From Onchidella celtica (taxonomy: Eukaryota; Mollusca; Gastropoda; Systellommatophora; Onchidiidae): DNA of 64,000 nt. Made by a program: the position numbers and the translations under genes. This document shows positions 10,542 through 21,456 of the stretch, piece after piece (the stretch's first letter is position 1; each line of letters begins with the position of its first letter). The stretch is taken from positions 74,534,400-74,598,399 of the forward strand of contig OZ007569.1 in NCBI GenBank assembly GCA_963931925.1. Reading direction: 5' to 3'. The notes beneath the pieces are model-generated. The model was not told the origin of the DNA, searched no databases, and saw nothing but the letters and a program-made list of their open reading frames with translations.

Positions 10542-10825
10542 GGGGACACGGTGGTCTAGAGGCAAGGTGCTCGCCTCTCATGCCGAAGGTACCGAGTTCG
10601 AATCCCGATCGGTGCAGGCATGTTGGAATTTTTGGATTTTTCTCATATTTTTCTGTCCCTGATCCTGTGGTAGGTAGGATCGAACACCTAGTCTTCTCGG
10701 ATAAGGACGAAAAAGTAGGAAGGCCCATGTGCACATTGCGCTAGTTAAAGATACCTTGGCAGTTGAAAATCGAAAAGAGCAGGCCGAACAGGCCGCTGCC
10801 CAGGCAAAATTATATAAAATGTATC
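10542..10825 (+). mobile_element. tRNA-derived SINE, copy 1
   Basis: The head has an A box (TGGTCTAGAGG) and a B box (GTTCGAATC). The segment CTCTCATGCCGAAGGT resembles the anticodon arm and variable region of elongator tRNA-Met (CAT). The body reads CATGTTGGAATTT, then CTTCTCGGATAAGGACGA, then AAAAGAGCAGGCCGAACA. The same head and body recur at 16495-16775. The CTTCTCGGAT block resembles the conserved central domain described for eumetazoan (Nin-type) SINEs; that assignment is from memory. Confidence 0.75.
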
Positions 10826-11723
10826 CCTACCACCCCGCTCGCCCCCACCCCCCCCCCCAAAAAAAACGCCGGCCGGTGCTGCACTGTGGCGACGACGTGT
10901 CTGCTCCAGTTGTAACTGGGCTGCAATGACACTAAGGCAAATTTCCCAAATGGGATTAAAGAAGTATACAAAATACAAAAATAACATATTTGTCCCTGTC
11001 AGAAGCTGCTGTGGACCCCCGGCCTTTTTCCAATCTCCAAGCTAAAAGTTGTGATTGGTACAAAATTAAACTACGACAACAGAAAAGAACGACGTGAGTG
11101 TATTTTCAAAAGCCCTACATTATTTAAAAAAGAAACGAAAAAAAAATATATATGAGGAAAAGAATCCTAAGACCCGTATATGTGATACACAATTATTATT
11201 TTTCGCCAGTCCCCTAAATCTGCTCATAATATAGAATATTCGGTAACTTTGGACGACACGTTATGCTCAGGCCCCCCTTCCCCCCCCCCACCCCCCCTTG
11301 GTTCTATTTAAGGTAAGGTTCTATTTTATGTGTGTTTTTTTTTTTTTTTTAGAAAGATGTGTATAAATAGCACTTCGTAAAGAGTGGGAAAATCCATCTT
11401 GGCCTCCCATATGGCGCCATTTGTACCCTAGCTAATCCACTGTATATACTATATATTTACACTGAAGTGCTTGGAGTCAAATGGGAAGGGATGAACAGAA
11501 AGGGATTGCATGGGCGGGAAGATAGGAAAACTGGTTGGCAATCCCAAGCTGGGCGAGCCAGCGTCATATTTTCTACCAAGGAACAATGGGTACAGCCCTA
11601 TAACAATTTCTTTACCAAATCACATAATTCTCTGCATGAATCTGTGGTAAAATCTTGCATACGGTACGGTACATCGTTACAAGGCTACCCTCTTCTCATC
11701 GTCATCATCGCTAGCATCATCGT

Positions 11724-11815
11724 CATAATCTCTCTCTCTCTCTTTCTCTCTCTCTCTGTCTCTCTCTCTCTTTCTCTCCCTCTCTTTTTCTCTTACTCTC
11801 TCTCTGTGTCTCTTA
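11724..11815 (+). repeat. (TC)n microsatellite
   Basis: This is an imperfect CT/TC run with TTTC and TGTC interruptions. The long open frame crossing it is an effect of the repeat. Confidence 0.8.
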
Positions 11816-13150
11816 CCCTTACACCCACACCCGTCCACCGATCCACACACTATACACGTACCCTCACCTACACCTTATATACACAATGAAGATGATTGCA
11901 CCCTCCTCCCCCCAGATACCATTTTTATCCACAGGCTGTTTCCCCGAGACAATTATTTATAGCTTAGAGTATATTAAACCATTCTCGCATCATGTAATAA
12001 CTTTTTAATACAAGTGTGCCATTCCAGGATAAAAAGGGGGTTTACCATTGCAAAAATGAAACCTCAAGTCATAAATCGTCCACCAGGAATGACAAGATTC
12101 TATGTCCACTTTTCGCCTGAACTGAGTTACACACTACACACTACTTCTACGGACTTTCTCCATTGTGTATCAAAGTATCAAACAGGTTCAGTGTGCAATT
12201 TGTAAATATTACTATAAAGTGAACAAGTATTTGCTGTAAAAGCTACGAGTGCATGAGACTTCAATCCCCGATTTCTCAAACGCTGACTTAAGGGAGGTAA
12301 AACCGTGTCATTTTAAGGGGACGAAATCCCGATATTCATTTCAAACGAGAGACTGATTGCTGGCAGTACTTCATTAAGCCTACATTATCTGTTTAAGCGG
12401 GGCTTCTTTCGCCTTTGGAATCGTAAATTATCCAGTAATTTGCCGGCGGTATTATAGGTGATTTTCTTGTAATAATAATATTATTTGTTAAAACTCTTTC
12501 CATCAGTTAAACTGATCAAGATTCAGCCTTCTAAATTTTCTTCAGTTTACTCAACTGAAACTACGCATATCCTTTCTCACTGCGAGTGCTGCCGGTGTAT
12601 GTAGACTGATCTATCCGTCTAAGACAGGGAGGACTGTATGCAATCTTACGATTTAGATCGAAGTTACAGAAGCCATAATCAAAACCAATGACGTGGAGTT
12701 GGAAATAGAATACAGATAAGACTCGATCATACTCTATATAGTTTATCACCTATGTCAGATAATTTTCGAGATACTCAAAGGTTGAGATTTGGATTGAAGG
12801 ATAGCTCAAGTTTACAACTTAACCATAAATTGATTTAAGATTTTCTCCAAGCTTGGGGCGTGGATCAATGAACTTGCTGTATCCGTCATTATCAACTAAA
12901 GATGCAGGCCTAACCAGTACCAGTAACACGTACGATTTATCTTAACCCTGTTTGTCCTAGTTATTTGTTACCTTTGGACATCAGTCCTCACATGCCCTGA
13001 TTCTGACAAGGGTCACATTCTCACACGCCCAGACAACACAAGGCCCATTGCGAATGACGTTACAGAGTTTCTGTTTTGTACTTCCGACACCTAAAATGGC
13101 GGATGGATCAGCTGACGAGTGTAACTTCGAGATACGTCTAAGTGGTTAAA
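11816..13150. other. Intergenic stretch, nothing recognised
   Basis: AT-rich unique sequence. I checked both strands for exon-like frames with splice sites and found none convincing. Confidence 0.35.
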
Positions 13151-13288
13151 ATGCCTGCTGGTTGCATTGCAGTTGACTGTTATGACAGGAGTGGAAAGGA
13201 TGGATCCAAGCTGGTCAGATTCCCTACCATCCGTGTAAACAAGGGAAAGGAAGTGAAAGAATTGACCGAACGTCTCCCATGTGCGTGA
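13151..13288 (+). pseudogene. THAP zinc-finger N-terminal fragment
   Basis: The plus-strand ATG opens a 45-codon frame starting MPAGCIAVDCYDRSGKDG and continuing KLVRFPTIRV...KEVKELTERL. Start Met-Pro, a C-x4-C pair and an (R)FP motif followed by a basic ELTER segment match the N-terminal half of a THAP (C2CH) DNA-binding domain. The second half (Trp, Cys-x2-His) is missing: the frame stops at TGA soon after ELTER and no clear donor site is seen. It could be exon 1 of a THAP gene with a weak donor or a relic of a P-element/THAP transposon. It lies downstream of the globin gene on the opposite strand. Confidence 0.5.
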
Positions 13289-13665
13289 ACACATGTGTCA
13301 TTGTTTACTGTAGTGAACGTTTTTTTTTTTTAGCTCGCCGCCGATTGGTTCGCGACGGCTGAAGTGCTCGCAGTGCAAATCAGCTAACGAATCAAAATCA
13401 ATGCTACCATCGCCATGGTTATGCATCGGTCCTGACAAATAAAATGGCCGTTATCCGCAATGGGCCTATTGATACATGTATCTGGGTGGGACCATAATCG
13501 ATCATCAAATTTTAAAACAATTCCGACTAATCATGTATCGTTTTTCAAACCCTTAACCTATCTCTCCATTTCCTATGTAAACAATATTTCCGTGTACATT
13601 AGTATTCTTTCTATCCTTCTTCGGCGAAGACAGGCGAGAACAGAAATCAAACTCTCCATTAACTG

Positions 13666-16082
13666 TCATTCTCTCCTGTAGTAATGGTCTCGGTCTGAAG
13701 AGCCTGAATCGCTGTTGAGTGTAATATAGTAATACAGCATGTGTAGCACCTTCCTGAATGCTCTTTTGCATTCTCCATCGTATGCATCGTTCAGCCATTC
13801 CTGAAGAGTGTCGTCAATTACTCGGACGAATGTCTGCAACAAAAACAACAACAACAACAACAAAATCGTGTTCTACTGATAGGGAGAGCGTGAAAGGAAG
13901 AACTCAGTCGAAAGAACGCTGGACCGAAAGTGAAGAGGGGGCGTGTGCTGTAATAATATTATGATGATTTATGATGGATAGGAATGTTCAAAATAACAAA
14001 GAAAAGACAAAGCAGACAGAGGAAAATACCAGTATAGCGGATAAATGTTTGTCTAAGTTAGTCGTGACCTGTCTGATCGTCGGTACTTCTGTCAGACTTA
14101 GTCCAATGGAATCATATGAAACTCATTTAGGCATTTTTTTCACGAAAAGAACTTGTACACAGGCAAAATAAATACCGGTACTTTGGAATCATTATTAACC
14201 AACATCTTTGTTTCGGCGGAACTCAACCTTTGCTGATAAAAGTGCAGTTTTTCTCCTTTGCACTCGTCTTTTGATTACTTATTTAACAAACTGAGTCACG
14301 GTCTATGTAGAGACTCGAGATAAAGAGTTGGGGGGAAAAATGTCTTTGTAATCAAAGATATTGGAAACGATAAAATTAGACACTCCCTTGTTCGCACCTC
14401 AATAAAAAAATAATAAAAATCGTGCGCACAGTTTGCGCGCTGATGGAGGGGGGTGCGAAATCTATGCACCAGCTGTCTCATTGTATTGTTTCTGATATCT
14501 TTGTTGTAATCACACCCAAGAAATAGTTGAGAAAGTTTCCAAAATCTTACTAACAAAGCTCGACTAACTAAAAGCACAACTGAGCTCCTAGCAGTAATTA
14601 GAAGCTTGACACATCTCCTAGCGCAGCTCGACTAACTAGAAACTTCACTAGTCTCCTAGCAGAGCTCAACAAACTAAAAGAAGCTTAACCTCCTACCTTC
14701 GACTGACTATAAGCTCGACTGATCTCCTAGCAAAGCTCGATCAAGTAGAAGCAAGGCTAATCTCCTAATAGTTCTCAACTAACTAGAAGCTTAACTAATC
14801 TCCTAGGGGAGATCCACTCACTAGAAGCTCGACTAATCTCCTAGCAGATCACGGCTAACTAATATAAGTTATCTCCTGGCAGAGCTCAACTAACTAGAAG
14901 CTTAACTAATCTCCTAGCAGTGCCCGATTAACCAGAGGCTTGACTGATCTCCTAGCAGAGCTCGACTGACTTAATTACACTTAACTAATCTCCTAGCGGA
15001 GCTTGACTATCTTAATTAAACTTAACTAATCTCTTAGCGTAGCTCCACTAGCTGGAAGCTTAACTAATCCTTTCAAGGTTCTGTGTAACTCAAAGTGTGG
15101 CGCTTTCAACACCAACATGCCCGCAAATTGAATTTAAGCTCTCTGGAAACGACTTAAACATACCATACCCGTAGCACACTGTTTGGTATTACCTCGACGT
15201 ATATCGCTTCCAAACGAGCCAGTTTATGGTGATACGCTTCCAGCGTTTGGCAGTACTCTTCCCGAGGATAGGGGTCATCACAGAGCAAGATGGCTGTGCC
15301 TACACCATCCAACACTCTGTGCATATGCGATCTGAACAAAGGGTGCTCCAGCCACTGTCTAAACTCTACAAATCCGTCTTTTTGATGTGCGAAAAACAAT
15401 TTTGTAGCTTCAGGGTGTGCTTCAAATAGTCTACAGATATAAATATAATATTTAAAGATGACAATCAGAATACAGGACATTAAACAAGAGTCACACTGCG
15501 AGTTTAAGTTGGTCGGTGCACACTGCACAGGCCTAATGAAGTCTCTTGTTTGACAAATCCATTAGTGACCCAGCCGGCCACCCTACCTCAATCCCACCTG
15601 TACGACTGACCCCAAGTTCGCTCATGGGAATGACATAGTTCCTCTATGGATCCCCTGGTTACAACACCATACCGCCCTCTAAAGTAATCCTACCAACCTT
15701 ACGGAAATCCTATACAAATCAACACCGTTTAACACACGGATGCTGGCTGGGGAATACATAAAATAATGAGAGCGATGACGGAAGTGACAGGAAATTACAA
15801 ACTGGCCGTTGTCTGTAAAATGACAATTTGATGAGAGACACCCCCCCCCCCCTTTTAAAAAAAAATAAAAAATCCTCTACTGCAATTGCAGCCTCTAGTA
15901 ATACATGTAGTTACAATAGTTGAAGCAGCGGTTTCAGATAAGTAAGTCGTCAGATAATCGGCGTTTATGGGCATCGTAGGAGAGTCAGCCAAGGCTAAAA
16001 TCTTTAAAGCATTCAAATTATTTCACAACTAGATGACCTACCGGGCATTGCCCGGAATAAACAATCATGTGCTCCCCCCCCC

Positions 16083-16139
<57 letters not shown>

Positions 16140-18004
16140 CCCCCCCTCCCCCCTCTCTCTCTCTCTCTCTCATATAATAAAAGTAATAAACTACAGTCTT
16201 GCTCCAGAACAGTACACACCAAACTGAACGCTTGATACGGTTACTTTTTATGACATGCACGGTACTATATTTTACGAAACAAACATGCAAAAATACAGAT
16301 GTTACATAGCAATAAACAATGTTATTTATTAAAAATACATGCTTGAAGTAAACAACTTTTAATTATAGCCATCGTCTTCCTTATCTCAATTGCCACCTTC
16401 CTGCCAAATTTAAGGCCTGAAGAGTGTATAGTTTGGTCAGTTAGTCATGCCAAAGGTTGCAAGTTATTGAAATATATTTCACAATGAGACCAAAGGGGAC
16501 ACAAATGTCTAAGGGCAAGCTGCTCGCTTCTCATGCCGAAGATACCGGGTTCGATTCCCGGTCGGTGCAGGCATGTTGGAATTTGGGGGGGGGGGGGGGG
16601 AGGGGGGATCCTGTCCCTCATCCTATGGTAGGCAGGATTGAGCACCCAGTCTTCTCGGATAAGGACGAAAAACTCAGAGGGCCCGTGTGCACGATAGGCT
16701 AAACAAGCCTTGGCAGCTGAAAGTCGAAAAGAGCAGGCCGAACAAGGCCGCTGCCCGGGCAAAATTCTAAAAGAAAAAAACCACCTCATCCCCACCACAA
16801 AAACACGCAGAAACAAGAATAAGAAAAATAAAAACAGAAAAGTGAGATGTAAATGCCAAGAACGGCGAAACCTCCTAAAATAAAGACCTAAACACAAGGG
16901 ATCAAAGGACAACTCGCTAGCTGCCTAGTGGCGACAATGCAGTTGAGAGACATCTAGGCCTGGTGTTGACACCTGATGGTTTATGCCACATTATTAGGTC
17001 TCTGGTTCTGTTAGTGCCACATTTCCACCCACTCTTCACACTTTATTGTGACAACATCATCGCCAACATATTATTTTGGTCTTACTCAATGTTTCCGAAG
17101 ACGCAGGAGCTCCGGCAAATTAACAACATCAGAACATAGGCCTACTGCAGCCTCATTGCATACGATATCTTATGTCGCTAACGCGTGTCGAATTCATTCC
17201 TTCAGTCAGCATTCCCATCCGTGCTTTCTCTCTACTTTGAAAGGTAAACAAAAGCAATCGGCACTGCTTCAAAAAGGTCCATTGAAAAACTCGTTAAAAA
17301 TCATATGTAGGTCTACGGAACAAAAAAAGGCAACAATTAAATACAGACAGACAGAACGAAAGAAGGTCATAAGGGGATAAAAGAAAGAAGGAGGAAAGAA
17401 AGAAAGAAAGAAAGAAAGAAGAAGCTCTACTTGATTCTGTTGAAAAGAGAGATGAGCCATACAGCTGAAGGTATCCAGCTTTATATAATAATACATAGGC
17501 CCCTTATAAAGTTCTGAGCCAACACCACACAATGCATGCTCCCTAAATATCCAAGACACTGCAAAGTCTGCATTCAGTATCTGCTTGTACTGCAGCCTGT
17601 TTATTTGGACGTTCAATTTCTTCATATCAGCCTACGAAAAAGCTTGGATGAATGGGACTGGGAACACGATACAAGAAACGCACTCGTTATAATACAAAAT
17701 TGCAATACGTGTATATAAGCTTCATCAAAGGCCAGGATTTAGCGACCAGAGATTGGTTAATTCCTTGAACAACAATGGTAAATTCTACTTACTTTGTGAA
17801 GATACATGCGCCAAATTTCATTTCATTAGGGCCTGCAATAACCATGGGCCATTTTTCTTTCAAAATGAATGCTTCACCTACAGTGAATGCGAAGTATCCG
17901 TCTGCTGGCTCTGCCGTGACATCCCATTCTGGTGAAAGCGTTCGATATCTACTGGCTGTTGGTACTTTTTGTGTTGGCTTCAAATCGCAACAAGAATTTC
18001 CCAT
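13666..18004 (-). CDS. Complete N-acylated globin gene (globin X-like), three exons
   Basis: The exons on the minus strand are 17793-18004, 15193-15430 and 13666-13833 (212+238+168 nt, 205 aa). Each joins at GT/AG sites and the frame is kept. The protein starts MGNSCC, a myristoylation plus palmitoylation signal, so it should sit on the cytosolic face of a membrane. Helices A-B end exon 1 (GEAFILKEKWPMV...GACIFT). Exon 2 gives FEAHPEATKLFF (Phe84 likely CD1), HPLFRSHMHRVLDGVGTA (distal His106, E7) and LEAYHHKLARLE (proximal His138 or 139, F8). Exon 3 is the G-H helices (FVRVIDDTLQEWL, FRKVLHMLYYY) and a polar tail. The intron phases 2 and 0 correspond to the ancestral globin sites B12.2 and G7.0. 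Acylated globins are proposed to act in redox or lipid protection rather than oxygen transport; the role here is inferred. Confidence 0.85.
14555..15070 (+). repeat. Degenerate minisatellite of about 43 bp
   Basis: About a dozen imperfect units of the form GCTCGACTAACTAGAAGC followed by TTAACTAATCTCCTAGCAG lie in the G7.0 intron of the complete globin gene. Units vary by substitutions and small indels. No coding potential. Confidence 0.75.
15834..16482. other. Globin intron 1 sequence with repeat fragments
   Basis: This stretch holds the (TC)n run at 16083-16172 and a short piece, CTAGATGACCTACCGGGCAT followed by TGCCCGG, at about 16029-16053. That piece resembles the start of the 532-bp repeat family near 33 kb. 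No exon is seen. Confidence 0.4.
16083..16172 (+). repeat. (TC)n microsatellite with C-runs
   Basis: Imperfect TCTC tract inside globin intron 1, broken by TGTC and C-runs. Open frames across it on both strands are artefacts. Confidence 0.85.
16495..16775 (+). mobile_element. tRNA-derived SINE, copy 2
   Basis: This is the same family as 10542-10825. The B box region is ACCGGGTTCGATTCCCGGTC and the shared body runs TGCAGGCATGTTGGAATTTG, AGTCTTCTCGGATAAGGACG, then AAGAGCAGGCCGAACA. The A-box part is more degraded than in copy 1, and a G-run interrupts the body. It lies in intron 1 of the complete globin gene. Confidence 0.75.
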
Positions 18005-19230
18005 ACCATCCAGTAAATATACACAAAGTTCTTGTTTATGGTGTGGATTCCTCTTTTTTCGATACGATTCTCATCGGTTGCACTTGTAAGTAATTAGCTC
18101 TCAAGCATTAAACTGTTTACTCAACAATAAAACATAAACTAAACAATCACGTCTCCGCTGTGGTAGTCGACTTGACAATTCGCAATGTTATGTTAAAGAT
18201 CTAGATCTAAACTTGCGTAGTCCCAGATAAATAAGTCGAGAAAAATGTAAGAAAAAAGAAATCCATTTCACTTGTCTCATATTTGGGCAGATGCAAAAGG
18301 ACACAGGAGAAAGAAAGCATTGAAATTTTTGTTTTCCATTCTCTCTCGTCCCTGGGCTTCAGTGGGAGAATTTCCTTTTCCTATGCTCTCACCGGAAGTT
18401 TTACAAAAATTAGAGCGCTTTCAATGTTTACATCTCCGAAATGCACTGGCTCAACACTCATTCATATCAACTGCACCTTGGTGTGCAATGTTCGAGGGAC
18501 CTGATCACAGAGAGATGGAATCTTGATCGTTTGTGTGTAGGCCTAAATAATGTACGTGTTCACCAAGCCTCATATAGGCCTAGCTCATCAGTATCAAGAT
18601 GACCATTATCAATAACAAGCACACACCCGCCAGATTATCTGACAAAGAATGAATAATTTTACTCCATTCTTCCACCTCCCAGAGGCTATCCATAAAGTAT
18701 GTACGCTCGGGAAGAGGCGCGGGGGGGGGGGGGGGGGGTCGTATTTGGGGAAAAAATGGTTTCTGCAGAGAGCATATCCATAAAAAAAACCACTCATTAT
18801 TTCTAATGTAACGGCCATTTAATCCTGGCAAAATATCACTGGAAGTGTTAAGCATCAAGACTTTGTCATGGACACTCATCATTTTGATCGTCCCGTGCTC
18901 GTACAAAGGGGCCGGAGGGAGGGGGGAGGGGCGATGGCTGAGTAAATCGAAGCGTACCTGGGGTGGGGTGGGGGGGGGGGAGTCGGGGTCAAAATTCGGC
19001 AGTCACGAGCTTATAAAGCACTTGATACTCGAGGTAGCCCCGCATCGTGAAAATACGGTCACATAGGTGCTGGTGGAACCAAATTCTTTGGGGTGAAAGC
19101 TTTCTATACATCCAGTTTATTGACTTGATGCTCTTATCTCATTCATTCGACTACGACAGCTCAGTTAACACAATAACTATAGTTATAGGTCACTGTCCGG
19201 CTGGAGGTTCCCGCGTGCAGAACAGTCATT
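18005..19230. other. Upstream of the globin gene; unique DNA and MITE fragments
   Basis: The first few hundred bases should hold the minus-strand 5' UTR and promoter of the globin gene; no clear TATA box was picked out. At about 18684-18707 CTATCCATAAAGTATGTACG matches the ends of the GGCCATCCATAAAGTA MITE family found at 51132-51498. Several long G-runs follow (18721-18738 and 18961-18980). Confidence 0.4.
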
Positions 19231-19261
19231 CTACCTACCTACCTACCTACCTACCTACCTA

Positions 19262-19292
<31 letters not shown>

Positions 19293-19342
19293 ACCTACCT
19301 ACCTACCTACCTACCTACCTACCGACCGACCGACCCACCCAA

Positions 19343-19419
<77 letters not shown>

Positions 19420-19420
19420 A
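19231..19420 (+). repeat. Compound tetranucleotide repeat (CTAC/CTGC/CTAT)
   Basis: Blocks run CTAC, CTGC, CTAC, CGAC, then CTAT in sequence. This is microsatellite evolution by point change and expansion. The threonine/tyrosine/leucine-rich open frame across it is an artefact. Confidence 0.9.
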
Positions 19421-19571
19421 TTTTATAGGATTTCTCTTAGTTGTGCCACTGAGTGTTGAATGTTCTCACATGTCGGTTCACAAAGTAACTGTCATTTTTG
19501 CCAGCATTAAATTAATTATAGCACGGCGACTATCGGGAGACAAAGAAAAATGTAGATTTTATATTACACGC

Positions 19572-19601
19572 AGATAGATAGATAGATAGATAGATATAGA
19601 T

Positions 19602-19679
<78 letters not shown>

Positions 19680-19680
19680 A
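19572..19680 (+). repeat. (GATA)n microsatellite
   Basis: About 27 units of GATA with one ATAGA irregularity, opposite in sense to the (CTAT)n 150 bp upstream. The two runs could pair as a hairpin. Confidence 0.9.
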
Positions 19681-19830
19681 TAATAATTATAGGTACATGT
19701 ACTAGATGAGTTACCCGGCCCTGTCTGGGCGAAATATCTTCATTACGTATAGATCTAATGATCTAGATCTAGGACACAAAGTAAAGTTTCTTCCACAGAC
19801 AAAGAAATACAGTGACAGAATCAGCATCGA

Positions 19831-19838
19831 CTCGGATT
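19831..19838 (+). repeat. Target site duplication of the hAT element, left copy
   Basis: CTCGGATT here is repeated exactly at 23280-23287. Eight bp is the length diagnostic for hAT insertion. Confidence 0.85.
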
Positions 19839-21407
19839 TACGGGTGTGCGAGTAACGATTCCGGAATTGAGTACTCGATTCTTAACTGCGGCGATTCCGG
19901 ACTCGAGTCTCCAATCAAATACTCGATTCTGGACTCGATTCCAACAACCCGATTCCGGACTCGACTCCTCGGTAAAGGACTCGAGTCCCATACACAAATT
20001 GGGCAAAAAATTATACTGAAAGCACGTCAAATCACCACACCACCACCACAACCACACGTGCTGGGTGAGTACAGCAAGTGGAAACCGACGGCAACAGAAC
20101 TGAAAGTGAAACTACTCTTAGAATTCCAAGAATTTACGGTGGTTTCGATTTCAAAAGAAACATTCAATACTAGCCTCAGCTCACACAAGTTGTTATAGTT
20201 TACAACAACAGCAACAACATCGCCACCATCATCACCACAACCAACCAATCAACAACAACAAACAACAAACAAATAAAAACAACAATAACAAACAAAGAAA
20301 CTAACAAACAAACAAACAACGACAATCAAAAGCATAATTATGTCCAAAATGGTGCATCTGGAATCAATTCCACTCGAGTCCCCTCGGAAATTCATGAACA
20401 CCAAAAACAGCCCTCGAGCTCAGCTCGGAAAGGGATGACATCTTTTTTTGGTTCACGTTTCAACACTTGACCAAATATGGTTGCAACATTCTGCAATTTT
20501 CCAGGAAAAGGGTGCAGCCTGCACGAGCATATCAACTAACCGAATAAGGAAAAGAAAATTCTGTTTTTCGTGGAAATTTGAAATGCTTGTCTACAAATAT
20601 GGGCACAATCTTGGATCCGATGGATCATGGGCAATCGAGACTGTATGTATAAATAACAGACAAAAGCCCAAAAATTATCATTCATCCACCAATCTTCGAT
20701 TGCATAACTTCAGACTTCAGACTCCACATCGATCAAGCATGAGTTCCAGACAGAAGAGCAACGTGTGGACATATTTCGAAAAATGTCCTGCTGCCAAGAA
20801 AGTGAAATGCAAACTATGCAAGGCTGAACTTGCAGATTGCAATAACACTTCAAATATGCTGAAACACGTCAAAGCACGACATACCCAAGAAGCCATGTCG
20901 ATGACAGCTGATGAGAGCCAAGAAGAGTCCACCACAACGAAAAGGCAGAAAATGGAGCAGCAGACCCTACACCAAGCGACCCAGCATTTGTTCAAATACA
21001 AGAAAGATGCACCTAGACAAAAACAACTGACAGAAAAGCTGATGCGCATGATTGTAAAGGACATGCAGCCCTTTTCTATGGTGGAAGATGAAGGCTTCAA
21101 GGATTTGCTGCATGCCTTGGACCCGAAATTTGACATCCCCTGTCGCACGACTATGTCTAGACATTACCTAAAAGAGTTGTATGCGAAGGAAGCTGAAGCC
21201 CTGAAAACAGACTTAGCAAAGGCCGAGTACATCGCTCTCACAACAGATGGGTGGACGTCCCGCCAGACTGTTTCATATTTAACAGTAACGTGCCACTACA
21301 TTACAGGTAAATATACCTCATTTCACTATAATATCTTTTCGTCTTGTTTCTGTGTGTGGCTGTGTCTGTTTATGTCTGTCTGTCTGTCTCTTTTCTCTCT
21401 TTCTGTC

Positions 21408-21456
<49 letters not shown>

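Noticed and set aside
10542-10620. Functional tRNA-Met gene
   Set aside because: The same head plus body recurs at 16495; a SINE head.
16018-16290. Arg/Glu-rich and Leu/Ser-rich frames
   Set aside because: Translations of a (TC)n/(GA)n microsatellite.
19047-19577. 176-codon frame on the plus strand
   Set aside because: Driven by the CTAC/CTGC/CTAT tetranucleotide repeat.
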